A DNA stretch of 39,581 nucleotides from Candidatus Sumerlaeota bacterium (GTDB taxonomy: Bacteria; Sumerlaeota; Sumerlaeia; UBA8349). The DNA lies in contig JAFGFN010000182.1 of NCBI GenBank assembly GCA_016931035.1, positions 1 through 39,581 of the forward strand, given 5' to 3'. Below, in pieces: positions 8,636 to 17,499 of the stretch. Within the stretch, counting starts at the first letter, position 1. Each line of letters opens with the position of its first letter. Below the pieces are notes generated by a model. It did no database searches. It saw only the letters and a program-made list of their open reading frames with translations, and was not told the DNA's origin. A program made the translations under genes and the position numbers.

Positions 8636-9250
8636 ATGCTATTCCTAGAGATCTTGATGGCGCTCTTCACGCAGTTGGTCTCCATGTTCGGGATGCCCGG
8701 CGCCCTCTTGATCGTGGCGGGCGCTTCCATTCTCGGCGTCGTCGCCGCCAACCTGTTCGCCCACTGGCTCGTCAACCAGATCCTGGCTCACGGACAGAGC
8801 CCGACCGCCGCCGCGCGCCTGGCCGAACGGGAGGCGGCCGCGCGTCGGAGACTCAAGGCGAGCGAGCGCATCGACGCGATGGACGATGCGGGACTCCAGG
8901 CCTTGATCAAGAAACGGCCCCAAGACGCCTTTGCCCTGGGAAAATGGTGCGAGAGACTCAAAGAGAGGGGCGACTTGACGGCCTACGCCCTCGCTCGCGA
9001 GCGCCTTCTCTCGATCGACGGGTCAATGAACGTGGCGGAGAAATCGACCGGCTGCCATCTCTTGGCGGACTTCTATCTCAGAGCGCTGAGTCGACCCGAC
9101 CAGGCGAAGAGAGTCCTGAAGGACTTCATCGCCCAGCACCCCGATTCCGCCGAAGCCGCTTTCATGCGCGAACGACTAGCGCGCATGGAGGCGACGCCCG
9201 CGGGAGACGACGCCAAGAAGGGTTCATCCCTCCCGGCCCTTGGCGACTAG
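8636..9250 (+). CDS. membrane-anchored protein with a tetratricopeptide-like tail
   Basis: The 204-residue product has an N-terminal hydrophobic stretch (residues about 2-40, in one or two passes: LFTQLVSMFGMPGALLIVAG, ILGVVAANLFAHWLV). A charged linker follows, then a helical region. The segment ADFYLRALSRPDQAKRVLKDFIAQHPDSAEAAFMRERLARME resembles a TPR/Sel1-type helical hairpin that ends in the usual 'P-x-S/D-x-x-A' pattern. The family is unknown. A role as a small scaffold in the inner membrane is possible. The C-terminal 20 residues are low complexity. There are convergent neighbours on both sides and no operon. Confidence 0.7.
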   Translation: MLFLEILMALFTQLVSMFGMPGALLIVAGASILGVVAANLFAHWLVNQILAHGQSPTAAARLAEREAAARRRLKASERIDAMDDAGLQALIKKRPQDAFALGKWCERLKERGDLTAYALARERLLSIDGSMNVAEKSTGCHLLADFYLRALSRPDQAKRVLKDFIAQHPDSAEAAFMRERLARMEATPAGDDAKKGSSLPALGD

Positions 9251-9283
9251 CCCTGCGCGCCGATCCGTTTCCGAACGCTCGCT

Positions 9284-9880
9284 CTAGCGGTCGATCCTCG
9301 CTCTCCCGCCCGCGAAACCCCTCACCTTCCAGAACTTCCCTTCCTTGATGACTTCCACCTCACGGTCCACGTACGTGTCTTCCTCGGGAACCTCGATGCC
9401 GGCGTCTATCATGCCCGTCACGTCCAACGGGACTCGCACGGTGAGGACGGCGTTATTGTCGCCGATTCGGCGGTCGACGATCTGATTGTCGGGGCGATTC
9501 GGGCCGGATTCGAGGACCTGTTCGAGAACGGCTCTTCTCGCCACCTTGGCCATGACGTTGGGATCGGTCGCGCCGGACACGTTGAAGGAGTCCCCCTCCT
9601 TGAAGATCCTGTCGTAGTTGTTCATGTACCACTGCCAGTCCTCTTTGGTCACGGCGCGCTCGACGTCGTCGAAGTTGCCCCCCACCTCGTTGTGAATGAA
9701 CTTGTAGGCGGTCTCGAGATAATAGACGCAGGCCTTCTCCGGATCGGCCTGTCGGTCGCGCTGGACCTGGGCGTCCGGAGTCTTCGAAGGCGAAGAAAAC
9801 AGGAACCACACACCGGCAATGACGACAACCGCCATTACGATGTTTCCAACCCGTCCACTCCCGCGTTGCGCTGCACTCAT
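9284..9880 (-). CDS. membrane-anchored hypothetical protein
   Basis: The 198-residue product has a single N-terminal membrane anchor (residues about 12-29, VGNIVMAVVVIAGVWFLF) and a soluble domain rich in aromatic and acidic residues (ACVYYLETAYKFIHN, EDWQWYMNNYDRIFKEGDSFNV). The C-terminal part looks like a compact beta sheet (NNAVLTVRVPLDVTG, REVEVIKEGKFWKVRGF), as in NTF2-like or DUF4878-like lipoprotein domains. The function is not recognised. GGAGG lies about 10 bases before the ATG. It follows the DUF4954 gene on the same strand after 92 bases, so the two may be co-transcribed. Confidence 0.7.
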   Translation of the reverse strand: MSAAQRGSGRVGNIVMAVVVIAGVWFLFSSPSKTPDAQVQRDRQADPEKACVYYLETAYKFIHNEVGGNFDDVERAVTKEDWQWYMNNYDRIFKEGDSFNVSGATDPNVMAKVARRAVLEQVLESGPNRPDNQIVDRRIGDNNAVLTVRVPLDVTGMIDAGIEVPEEDTYVDREVEVIKEGKFWKVRGFAGGRARIDR

Positions 9881-9972
9881 CGATTATGTCCTCCCTTCTC
9901 TCTCTATCCTGTCTCGGAATTCCGGTCTCTCTCCGCCTCGGCGCGACAGGCAAGCCCGTCGTTCCTGCCCTT

Positions 9973-12165
9973 TCATCCCCGCCGCCGAAGCTCGTCGGCC
10001 AGGCGTTCGAAGGCCCGCGTCTCACGCTCGATCTGGAGAATGCACTCGTCTTCGTCTATCCGTCCCAACACGGCTTCCATCTCCTCGGTCGATTCGTACG
10101 CCATCTTTCGGAACGGGTCCGTGTAGTCCCTTGCGCGCGATTCGCGCGCGAGCCCGGCGATGCGCGCCTGGATCGCGTTGGCCCGGTCGAGGCACCCGAC
10201 CCACTTCTCCGTCGTCAGCGTCTCGCGCGAGAGGCCCTCGACGCGAATCAACGCGTCGAGCGCGTGTCGCGCCCTATCCAGGGGATAGCGCTCCCAGAGC
10301 CGATCCATCTCTTGATGAACGGCTTCCCACGAATCGATTTCGCCCGCGACGATCTTCTCGATCGAGATTCTCAGGTCGCCTCGGGAAACCAGCTGCCCGC
10401 CCAGGTTCGTCCACTCGCGCAAAGCCTCTCCCGTTAACGCGGCTTTCGTCTCCTCCCACCCCCCCGGGAAGCGGTCGCGCTCGAACTCGCCGAGGACGCG
10501 GACGGCGTAGTGGACGACCATATCGCGATACGCCGCCCAAGCGCGGTCGGCCTTGAGCACGCGAACCTTGCGTTTCGAGCGTTCGCAGGCGGGGGCAAGG
10601 ACTTCGATTCGAGCCACTTCCTCGGGGAACTTGGACAGAAGGTTGCGCCCCTTCTCTCGGAGTTCGCGCTCTGGGACGTCGACCCTCGACGGGTTCATCT
10701 CTCTGAACCACGCCTCGCCCGTCCACGTTTCGAGAAGGTCGATTCCCGAGAACATCTCTTCGACCGTGTCGGGCGCCACACAGTCGAATTCGATCCGCAA
10801 GCCGTCGGGGCCCGTCTGGGCGCGGGTGCGGAACTTGTGCGCGTTTCGCGCGACGGCGAACATGTTGTAGAGGAACCAGTAGGCGGGAACGATTCGCAGG
10901 CATCCCGCCGACTCGTCGTTCGAGACTAGGGAGAAGGGAAGCGGCACGTCGAGCTCGGCCGGATAAGAACCCTTCGCGATAAGGGTGAACGAACCGAAAC
11001 GGCTGTTGTGCTTGAGGCTCGTGCAGAGTCCGGGCCAGAAGCCGCGTCGCGCCACGATCTCGCCGTCGGCCGCGCGCGAATTGTGGTTCGAACCGATGGT
11101 CGCTCCCGCGGCCACGTTGCTCTGACCTTCGAGACACGAGGCGATCAAGAACGAATTGTTGTGGTGCTGTTCGTGGTTCGGCCCGATCAGGCAGTGCAGG
11201 ACCTCGCAACATCGGATATTCGAATTGGCGCCGAGGAACGTGTGCGACACGCGCGCGCCGTCGCTCAGCGTGGAGTAGGCGTCGAGGACGAAGTGATGCG
11301 CCTGGGACGCGGAGCGGACCCGACATCCCGGTCCGACGATGCCGTGGGCGAGCTGCACCCCTTCGCCGATCTCCACCGGGTGGTCGGGGAGACTCCGAAT
11401 CGTCAGGTTCTCTAAACGCTCGGCGCCCCGGATTCGGGCATGAGGACCGATGAGCGCGTCGCGAACGACGCGGCAGTGAGCGATGGCCGCCCCCTCGCCG
11501 ACCGAGGCTTGAGCGCCGTCCGCATAGCGAGACGGCGAGTCGGTGAATTCCTCAAAGCGTTCGAGAAGGCGCGGATTCCCGCGATTCCGGGCCCAGAGCC
11601 ACGCATCGGACGCGCGCATTCCGTCGAACGGAAGAATCCGCCGTCCTCCGGCCTCGTTCCAGACCTCGATCCACTCGCGAGCGCCCCCCGATTCTCCTCC
11701 GGCGGGCAAACCGTTCCCGAAGCGCGGGTGAGGAGTCGCGAGCATCTCGCCGACGTCGAACAGAATCGCCCCGTCCTCGACCGAGTAGTGGGCCAGGTAG
11801 CGCACATCGTGAATCGCGACGTCCGACCCCACCTCGCACGACGCGACGGTGGAGTTGTAGATTCCGACGGCCAGTTCCAAACCGTCCAGATCGAGAGCCA
11901 GAGGGCGCAACGCTCCGATTCGAACCCGACCGTAGAAGCGACTCGAACGCACCTGATCGGCGTTGAAGCCTTCGGCCACGCGCAGATCGTCCCAGCTGCG
12001 CGCCACGTTTCCGTTTCGGCGCAACAGGTCCACTTCCTCGCGAGTAAGCGGCCGGTACGACACGCCGTGCGACTCGGGATGACCGCGCGGACCGCCGTCG
12101 CGACGAGAAGGCCGGGCGCGCTCGCGTCCGATCTGATCGAGAGGGATCCTTCGAATCGGGTCCAT
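9973..12165 (-). CDS. DUF4954-family protein with left-handed beta-helix
   Basis: The 730-residue protein matches the DUF4954 pattern as I know it: an N-terminal YRPLTREEVDLLRRNGN, then DLRVAEGFNADQVRSSRFYGRVRIG. A long run of imperfect hexapeptide-like turns follows (residues about 215-410: VGEGAAIAHCRVV, IGPHARIRGAE, IGEGVQLAHGIVGPG, TFLGANSNIRCCEVLHC, NVAAGATIGSNHNS). This kind of repeat forms a left-handed parallel beta-helix, as in sugar acyl- and nucleotidyltransferases. Three His-rich stretches (HEQHHNNSFLIAS, SNHNSRA, KHNSRFGSF) are unusually conserved-looking and may line an active site. The C-terminal 250 residues are helical. The family's function is unknown; carbohydrate binding or transfer is a guess from fold. 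GAAGGAG precedes the ATG. Confidence 0.85.
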   Translation of the reverse strand: MDPIRRIPLDQIGRERARPSRRDGGPRGHPESHGVSYRPLTREEVDLLRRNGNVARSWDDLRVAEGFNADQVRSSRFYGRVRIGALRPLALDLDGLELAVGIYNSTVASCEVGSDVAIHDVRYLAHYSVEDGAILFDVGEMLATPHPRFGNGLPAGGESGGAREWIEVWNEAGGRRILPFDGMRASDAWLWARNRGNPRLLERFEEFTDSPSRYADGAQASVGEGAAIAHCRVVRDALIGPHARIRGAERLENLTIRSLPDHPVEIGEGVQLAHGIVGPGCRVRSASQAHHFVLDAYSTLSDGARVSHTFLGANSNIRCCEVLHCLIGPNHEQHHNNSFLIASCLEGQSNVAAGATIGSNHNSRAADGEIVARRGFWPGLCTSLKHNSRFGSFTLIAKGSYPAELDVPLPFSLVSNDESAGCLRIVPAYWFLYNMFAVARNAHKFRTRAQTGPDGLRIEFDCVAPDTVEEMFSGIDLLETWTGEAWFREMNPSRVDVPERELREKGRNLLSKFPEEVARIEVLAPACERSKRKVRVLKADRAWAAYRDMVVHYAVRVLGEFERDRFPGGWEETKAALTGEALREWTNLGGQLVSRGDLRISIEKIVAGEIDSWEAVHQEMDRLWERYPLDRARHALDALIRVEGLSRETLTTEKWVGCLDRANAIQARIAGLARESRARDYTDPFRKMAYESTEEMEAVLGRIDEDECILQIERETRAFERLADELRRRG

Positions 12166-12216
12166 GACGGCTCCTTCACGCGCGCCGCTCGAAATCTGCG
12201 GATGACCGACCCAGGG

Positions 12217-12245
12217 ATTCTATGCGAGACGCTCCCTTGTTTCCA
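12217..12245 (-). promoter_or_regulatory. candidate promoter for the DUF4954 gene
   Basis: Read on the minus strand, TGGAAA (12245-12240) and TAGAAT (12222-12217) are spaced by 17 bases. The predicted transcript would start about 45 bases before the ATG at 12165. The -10 matches five of six consensus bases and the -35 four of six. Confidence 0.4.
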
Positions 12246-12353
12246 TAAATAATCGGACACGGACCCCGGCTTGCGCGCGGATTCTCACTTTCGGGGCTTG
12301 CACGTGTTTGGCGGCGTGCGTGCGCTGCAAGTCAGCCTGCTTCTCGTCGGAGC

Positions 12354-12598
12354 GGAGCCTGCCGTAGCCCGGCGGCAGGCTCCCCGTTTGCCCCGGCCTT
12401 ATGGTCATCAACCAATTGCCTGAACGTGCCTTCCTAAGCGCTGAAAGCGCGCAATACTACAGCCTGGGGCAGAGCGCTTGTGCGCCGGAGCGTAGCGAAG
12501 GCGCAAGCGCGTCGCCCCAGGTAGGTTGGCCGTCCAATAATCGCGCCGGCGCGGGTTCTTGCACGGCGGGCTCCTCCCGCCGAGGCAAGAACCGTGAC
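12354..12598. repeat. cluster of dispersed hairpin repeats in the DUF4954-purA gap
   Basis: This 503-base gap (12166-12668) holds no gene. It contains a perfect 11-bp stem with 8-base loop (12354-12364 with 12373-12383). An element at 12437-12526 begins GCGCTGAAAGCGC and is closed by CCTGGGGC/GCCCCAGG, with an inner hairpin GCGCTTG.../...CAAGCGC. A third stem-loop runs 12554-12593 (GGTTCTTG with CAAGAACC, inner CGGCGGG/CCCGCCG). The GCGCTGAAAGCGC unit recurs at 32519-32531. These are REP-like elements; there is no transposase in the window. Confidence 0.75.
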
Positions 12599-12668
12599 GG
12601 CTCGGCTGCGGCGCCGTGAAAACACGACGAAACAGGGTTTGGGGAATTCGTTGAGGCTCGAGAAAGGA

Positions 12669-13946
12669 CTAGCGACGGAAGATCTCGTCGCGATTCGGAC
12701 CCACGGACACCCACCCGATCCGGACCTCGAGAAGTTCTTCGACCCGTTCGACGTAACGTTGGGCATTCGGGGGTAGATCGCCAAACGCCCTCACCGCGCG
12801 AATATCGGTTTTCCAGCCGGGCAGGGTCTCGTAGACCCCCTTCGCGCGTTCCAGAGTGGCGGGGTTGGGGAAATCGGTCGTCCGCCTGCCGTCGACTTCG
12901 TAAGCCGCGCAAATCCGGACTTCGTCGAGGTAGCCGAACACGTCGAGATTGGTGAGGGCCACCTCGGTCGCCCCCTGGATGCGGCAGCCGTAACGCGTGG
13001 CGACCGCGTCGAACCAGCCGACCCGGCGCGGACGACCCGTCGTCGCGCCGTATTCGCCCGCGTCGCCGCCGCGTTCGCGCAACTGGTGCGCCTCGTCGCC
13101 GAAGAGTTCCGTGACAAAGGGGCCCGCGCCCACGCAGCTCGAATAGGTCTTGGTCACCGCAACGATATCGCGGATCGACCCGGGCGGCATGCCCGCGCCG
13201 ACCGAGGCGAACCCGGCCAAGGGAGAAGACGAAGTCACAAACGGGTGAATCCCATGATCGGGATCGCGCAGCGCCCCGAGTTGACCTTCCAGGAGAATTC
13301 GCTTGTTTTGCGCCAGGGCGTCGTAGAGCAGCGCCGACGTGTCGCAAACGAAGGGGCGCAGTTTTTCGGCGTCGTCCTTGAGTTCGGCCGCGATCTCTTC
13401 GGCCGAAACCGGTGGCCGATCGTAAAGGTGTTCGAGAAGGACGTTCTTGAAGACGAGGTTCCGTTCCAGGCGATCGAGCAGACGTTTCTCGTCATAGAGG
13501 TCGGCCACCTGCACCCCGACCTTCGCGTACTTGTCGGAATAGAACGGCGCGATGCCCTTCTTGGTCGAGCCGAACGCCGCCTTGCCCAAGCGCTCTTCCT
13601 CCACCTCGTCGAACAGAACGTGGAGCGGCAACACGACCTGAACACGGTCCGAAACCCGTACCTGCGGTTCGGGCACCCCCTTGTCGCGGAGAGCCTGGAG
13701 CTCCTCGAAGAAAGCGACCGGATCGAACGCCATACCCGGACCGAGTATGTTGATCACATGGGGATAGAACACGCCCGAAGGCAGAAGGTGCAGGGCCGAC
13801 TTGCCGTAGCTGTTGATGATCGTATGACCGGCGTTGCGTCCCCCCTGGAACCGGACGACGATGTCCGATTCGCCCGCGAGGTAATCCGTGATTTTCCCCT
13901 TCCCCTCGTCTCCCCAATTGGCTCCAACCACCGCTTTGACCGACAT
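12669..13946 (-). CDS. purA: adenylosuccinate synthetase
   Basis: This enzyme makes adenylosuccinate from IMP and aspartate with GTP, the first committed step to AMP. The 425-residue product has the P-loop-like GANWGDEGKGK at residues 8-18 with the catalytic Asp13. GRNAGHT contains His41 in the same position as the well-studied enzyme. Also visible are STKKGIAPFYSDKYAK, ILLEGQLGALRDPDHG, FVTSSSP, GGDAGEYGATTGRPRRVGWFD and the C-terminal NAQRYVERVEELL. Length is typical. ATG at 13946 has GGAGGT 10 bases upstream. It is divergent from a LysR regulator, with a 181-base shared control region. Confidence 0.97.
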   Translation of the reverse strand: MSVKAVVGANWGDEGKGKITDYLAGESDIVVRFQGGRNAGHTIINSYGKSALHLLPSGVFYPHVINILGPGMAFDPVAFFEELQALRDKGVPEPQVRVSDRVQVVLPLHVLFDEVEEERLGKAAFGSTKKGIAPFYSDKYAKVGVQVADLYDEKRLLDRLERNLVFKNVLLEHLYDRPPVSAEEIAAELKDDAEKLRPFVCDTSALLYDALAQNKRILLEGQLGALRDPDHGIHPFVTSSSPLAGFASVGAGMPPGSIRDIVAVTKTYSSCVGAGPFVTELFGDEAHQLRERGGDAGEYGATTGRPRRVGWFDAVATRYGCRIQGATEVALTNLDVFGYLDEVRICAAYEVDGRRTTDFPNPATLERAKGVYETLPGWKTDIRAVRAFGDLPPNAQRYVERVEELLEVRIGWVSVGPNRDEIFRR

Positions 13947-14096
13947 GACCGCTGACCTCCGTACCGAATAGCCCCGAGGATCGTTCGGTGTCCTCGCCGA
14001 CGGGACCCCGTGGGCGAGACGCCGCGTCCTCTACGTCGAGATTCCTCGGCGGGGCGCACAACCATCGTCGGTCGTCCACACCCATAATTCCAATTG

Positions 14097-14122
14097 ATTA
14101 TTATCATGATTTAGATAATAAT
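14097..14122. promoter_or_regulatory. AT-rich perfect inverted repeat between purA and the LysR gene
   Basis: ATTATTATC (14097-14105) and GATAATAAT (14114-14122) form a perfect 9-bp dyad with an 8-base spacer, within an AT-rich patch in otherwise GC-rich DNA. It lies five bases before the LysR start codon and inside the divergent region. LysR proteins commonly bind interrupted dyads of this size near their own start and repress themselves. The patch may also hold the -10 region of the divergent purA promoter. Confidence 0.5.
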
Positions 14123-14127
14123 ACCTT

Positions 14128-15036
14128 ATGAGCATCGACTCGCAAAAGCTCGAGGTCTTTCGAACCGTCGCCCGCGAAGGGGGGTTCTCGCGCGCCGCCG
14201 CGCGTCTGCGCCGCACGCAGCCCGCCGTGAGCCAGGCGATCCGCCTTCTCGAAGAGGAAATCGGCGAACGGCTCTTTCTGCGCCTGGGCCGGACGATCCG
14301 GCTCACCCAAGCGGGCGAAATCCTCCTCGAATCCGCCGACGAGGCGTTCGACACGCTCGACCGGGCGCGGACCCGGATCGAGGCGTTGCGCGAGTTGCGC
14401 GAGGGTCGCCTGAGGATCACGACGAGCGACACCACGGCCTGCTATCTTCTGCCGCCCGTCCTGGGGGAGTTCCACCGGCGCTATCCGAACGTCGAGGTGA
14501 GCATTCTGAACCGCCGTTCGCCCGAGGCGGTGCGCGAGGTCGAGGCGCGCGAGGCCGACATCGGCATCATCACGCTGCCCGAAGAGCCGCTCGGCCCGCG
14601 TCTGGCTTCCGAGCCGCTCGTCGTGCGCGAGGACGTGGCGATCTGTTCCCCGAACCATCCGCTCGCGCGCAAGCGACGGCGCCGCGCCCAGTTCGCCGAT
14701 CTTCTCGCCTGGCCGCTCTTGCTGCTCGACCACGGCTCGAACACGCGCAGCTTCATCGACCGCAAGATCCGCGAGTCGGGCGGCGCGCCCCGGATCGCGA
14801 TGGAGCTGGGCGCGATCGAACTCGTGAAGAGACTGGTCGAGCGCGACTTCGGCGTCTCGATCGTTCCCGCGATCTCGATCCGCGACGAAATCCGCGAGAA
14901 GCGCCTCAAGTCCTTGCGCGTTTTCGACCGCGGCGAATGCCGCGCTCTCGGATTGATCTACCCCGCTCGCGGCGCGCTCTCGCTCCCGGCGCAGGAGTTT
15001 GTGCGGGTTCTGAAAGCCCTTCTGCCTCAAGCCTAG
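14128..15036 (+). CDS. LysR-family transcriptional regulator
   Basis: The 302-residue regulator has an N-terminal winged helix-turn-helix (residues 7-65: LEVFRTVAREGGFSRAAARL, RTQPAVSQAIRLLEEEIGERLFLRLGR, LTQAGEILL) and a C-terminal periplasmic-binding-protein-like co-inducer domain (residues about 90-300). The first effector strand is GRLRITTSDTTACYLLPPVL, where the Thr/Ser-rich loop usually contacts the ligand. The closest general type is the CysB/CbbR group. The divergent neighbour is purA, but this does not prove that it is the target. An inverted repeat next to the start codon is a candidate autoregulatory operator. The natural ligand cannot be read from the sequence. Confidence 0.92.
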   Translation: MSIDSQKLEVFRTVAREGGFSRAAARLRRTQPAVSQAIRLLEEEIGERLFLRLGRTIRLTQAGEILLESADEAFDTLDRARTRIEALRELREGRLRITTSDTTACYLLPPVLGEFHRRYPNVEVSILNRRSPEAVREVEAREADIGIITLPEEPLGPRLASEPLVVREDVAICSPNHPLARKRRRRAQFADLLAWPLLLLDHGSNTRSFIDRKIRESGGAPRIAMELGAIELVKRLVERDFGVSIVPAISIRDEIREKRLKSLRVFDRGECRALGLIYPARGALSLPAQEFVRVLKALLPQA

Positions 15037-15108
15037 GCGGTCAGTCCCGAAGAAGAACAGGGGAAGCCCGGACTCCGAACTCGTCTCGCGATCGTGGTCC
15101 CACATCGT

Positions 15109-15148
15109 GAGAACGAGCACGAGAACGAGGTTCGAGAACGAGTTAGAG
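15109..15148. repeat. hexamer tract, unit GAGNNN
   Basis: The tract reads GAGAAC GAGCAC GAGAAC GAGGTT, then one extra C, then GAGAAC GAGTTA. The reverse-complement form (NNCTCG) recurs at 16771-16810, and both orientations recur near 35658-35706. It lies in the 459-base gap 15037-15495, which has no gene. Confidence 0.7.
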
Positions 15149-15276
15149 GATGAGGGGGGATAGAGCCCTATTCCTGGAGTTTCACTCCTGTCCAAGATGG
15201 GCATCGCCAATCGCAGTCCCGATACCAAGAGCAAAAGGCGACGAGCCCATCGGCTAAGGAGGCTCCTGCGTTTCGG

Positions 15277-15489
15277 CGGCCCTGGAAGGGCCGAATATGA
15301 ATAGCCGCGGGTGAAACCCGCGGATGCCGACGCCCGCACATTTCCCAACTCCGGAGGAGTTGAACATCGTTGGCGATACGGATCTTGTTGTTCGACCCCT
15401 TCGGGGTCGAGATGAAACGCGGACGCTGATTCCCCGGGTTTCACCCGGGGCTATTCAAGTTGTTCCCCTTCCGGGGAACCCGGTTTGGA
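15277..15489. repeat. six consecutive small hairpins with unrelated stems
   Basis: In 213 bases there are six perfect stem-loops: CGGCCCT/AGGGCCG (15277-15293), CCGCGGGT/ACCCGCGG (15305-15323), AACTCC/GGAGTT (15347-15361), TCGACCCC/GGGGTCGA (15392-15410), CCCCGGGT/ACCCGGGG (15432-15450) and GTTCCCC/GGGGAAC (15472-15489). Loops are short (GGA, GAA, TTC, TTCC). Two of them share the flank AATAGCC with stems that differ by compensated changes. The cluster sits just beyond the 3' end of the esterase gene. Confidence 0.8.
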
Positions 15490-15495
15490 CAACAC

Positions 15496-16734
15496 CTATT
15501 CCTGCAACGCCTTGAGAGAGGCCTCGATATCCGTGTCGATCGTCAACGCCCCCTCGGGGAAGGGGAACGAGTCGTCAAACGTCTGCATCGCCATTTCGTC
15601 CTCGATCACGACCGGCGACTCGTCGATCTCGCCGTCGGCCCCCTGAATCCGCCCGAGGTCGAGCCCGAACCGGTTCGCGACGAATTCATACATCGCGCGG
15701 CGCTTGCTCGGACCGTAGTCGTGCCCCTCATTCCCGAAATGGGCGTTGGCGACCCGGCCCGCCGCGCCGTAGAACCCATAGACGACCCGGATGAAGGGAA
15801 ACTCGATCTTGGGGACGTTCGACGTCCAGTCCGCGCCGTCGGACACGACCAGCATCGGCCTGGGCGCCGCCATCGCCGCGATCTCGGTGTTGTTCGTGAA
15901 ATGCTCCGCGCTGCGATGGATCGGCTTGCCGCTTTCGCACGGACAGCCGCCGAACATGTACGACGACACCATCACGACCGGCACGCTCACCGCCACCCGC
16001 TCGTCCAGCGCCGCGAGCAGGAACGACTGCGTCCCGCCGCCCGACGCCCCGGTCACGGCGACGCGCTTGGGATCGGCGCCGTCGAGCGAGAGCAGGAAGT
16101 CGAGCGCGCGCATATTGGTCCACGTCTGCATCGTCAGCGCGATGGGGCGCAAGTGCTGGCGTTTGGCCGCCTGGTCGGGCAACTCGCCCCAGCCGAACAG
16201 ATTGAGCGACATCGCCGCCGCCCCCATTCGGGCGAGCGTCGCGCACCGCGTCTGCACTTCGCGGGCGCACCGCCCTCCGCCGTGCCCGTTGGGACACAGC
16301 ACCACCGGAAAGGGCCCGTCGACCTTGGCGGGCCGATACAGCGTCGCCGACACCCAGAACCCCGGCACGCACTCGAACCCGACGCTTTCGACCGTGTATC
16401 CGTCGTACGCGCGCTTGTTGCGGACGATGGGGTTGAGCGGCGTGCGCCGCGGCAGCGGATCGAGGTCGGCCCCGCGCAGGATGCACTTCTTTACATGGTC
16501 CGAGTACGCCTTCCACTCGTCCACGGTCCCGGTCCGCGCCAGTCGGCGTTCGAGCATCGCCTTGCCTTGTTCGGGTGTCAGGAACTTGCCCACACACAGT
16601 GCCGGACCCGACTCCGGCCTCGGCGGAATCCCCGCCGGCAAATCGTTGTTGCTGTCTTCAGCCATTGCACACGCTCCTATTGCCAAGATCGCCCCTACGA
16701 GAGCACACACAAGATGAATTCCGGTTCGTCCCAT
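15496..16734 (-). CDS. secreted alpha/beta-hydrolase, acetylxylan-esterase-like
   Basis: The 412-residue product begins with a signal peptide (about residues 1-25, hydrophobic LVCALVGAILAIGACAMA). The mature part is an alpha/beta hydrolase with an oxyanion segment CPNGHGGGR. The nucleophile elbow is GASGGGTQS (Ser near 231), a late acid lies in VSDGADW (Asp near 299 or 302), and a His lies in GNEGHDYG (His near 338). The arrangement resembles prolyl-oligopeptidase/dienelactone-hydrolase-like and acetylxylan esterase proteins that deacetylate plant polysaccharides; the exact substrate is uncertain. The correct start is the ATG at 16734, preceded by GAAGGAGGGG; a TTG upstream lies inside that ribosome-binding site. 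Confidence 0.85.
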   Translation of the reverse strand: MGRTGIHLVCALVGAILAIGACAMAEDSNNDLPAGIPPRPESGPALCVGKFLTPEQGKAMLERRLARTGTVDEWKAYSDHVKKCILRGADLDPLPRRTPLNPIVRNKRAYDGYTVESVGFECVPGFWVSATLYRPAKVDGPFPVVLCPNGHGGGRCAREVQTRCATLARMGAAAMSLNLFGWGELPDQAAKRQHLRPIALTMQTWTNMRALDFLLSLDGADPKRVAVTGASGGGTQSFLLAALDERVAVSVPVVMVSSYMFGGCPCESGKPIHRSAEHFTNNTEIAAMAAPRPMLVVSDGADWTSNVPKIEFPFIRVVYGFYGAAGRVANAHFGNEGHDYGPSKRRAMYEFVANRFGLDLGRIQGADGEIDESPVVIEDEMAMQTFDDSFPFPEGALTIDTDIEASLKALQE

Positions 16735-16770
16735 TGTCCGCCCCTCCTTCAAAGCTTGCCCCTATCCAAC

Positions 16771-16810
16771 CTCGAACGTTCTCGCGCTCGTCCTCGTGCT
16801 CGTACTCGAT
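16771..16810. repeat. hexamer tract, unit NNCTCG
   Basis: Successive CGCTCG, TCCTCG, TGCTCG and TACTCG units occur upstream of the esterase gene. This is the reverse complement of the GAGNNN tract at 15109-15148, so the two tracts flank the esterase in opposite orientation. Confidence 0.7.
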
Positions 16811-16917
16811 CCTTCGAGGGTTCTTTCGATATCCGTCGCTCCTTCGCGAGTTGACCCTATCTTACCCTAAACGCCCCGGGAACTCACCAGACAATAGGAA
16901 CTCGGTATCCCCGCTGC

Positions 16918-16959
16918 TCACTGTTGACTGATCACTGTTGACCGATGACTGACGACTGG
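16918..16959. repeat. heptamer tract, unit ACTGNNN
   Basis: Six consecutive seven-base units read ACTGTTG ACTGATC ACTGTTG ACCGATG ACTGACG ACTGG. The conserved half is ACTG and the remainder varies. Confidence 0.75.
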
Positions 16960-17035
16960 CTTCCCCATCCTACCCCAAGCGCCGACCACATTCCAGCAAA
17001 CCCTACCTGTGACCCTGGGCAGAACGACACGGCAG

Positions 17036-17450
17036 ATTTGCCATCCGCGTGTATCTGCGTTGATCTGCGGCTGATATCTCGCCGGCCGAGAAAGAAAACG
17101 GCCGCGGATGAACGCCGATCCACGCCGATGGATGACAGGAGAAAGACGAGACTTGTCGAACCACTAATCTTCACTCATCCTCACTCATCCGGAGTCCTCC
17201 AACCGTTCCTGTTCTCCTGATCAGTGCGGATTAGTGTCGATGAGTGGTCCGCTCCTTCTTCGCCGTTTCTCCTTCTTCTTTCATCCTTCATCCTTCCCAC
17301 TTCATCCTTTTCCGTTCCGTGGTCCGCTCCTTCTTCGCCGTCCCTCTCGCTCTCTCGCTTCTCCCCCTTCATCCCTTTCCTGTTTCATCCTTCATCCTTC
17401 CTACTTCATCCTTTTCCGTTGCTCCCTCATCCTTTCCCCTTTCAGAACCC
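17036..17450. repeat. mosaic of decamer and heptamer repeats
   Basis: Decamer-type tracts come first: GTGTATCTGC GTTGATCTGC, then ATGAACGCCG ATCCACGCCG, then TTCACTCATC CTCACTCATC, then GATCAGTGCG GATTAGTGTC GATGAGTGGT. A heptamer zone with unit CTTCATC follows (17279-17440). Two longer direct repeats are embedded: GTGGTCCGCTCCTTCTTCG occurs near 17245 and 17319, and a 38-base block of CTTCATC units ending CCTTTTCCGTT occurs twice with one mismatch. No gene is supported in 16735-17500. Confidence 0.75.
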
Positions 17451-17499
17451 TTCCGTTTTCGCTTGCATCCTGCGCCTGACGGTCGCAGAATGCGGGCCT

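Noticed and set aside
12669..13347. Long frames in other registers over purA and ddl
   Set aside because: They are shadows typical of GC-rich coding DNA; purA and ddl are certain.
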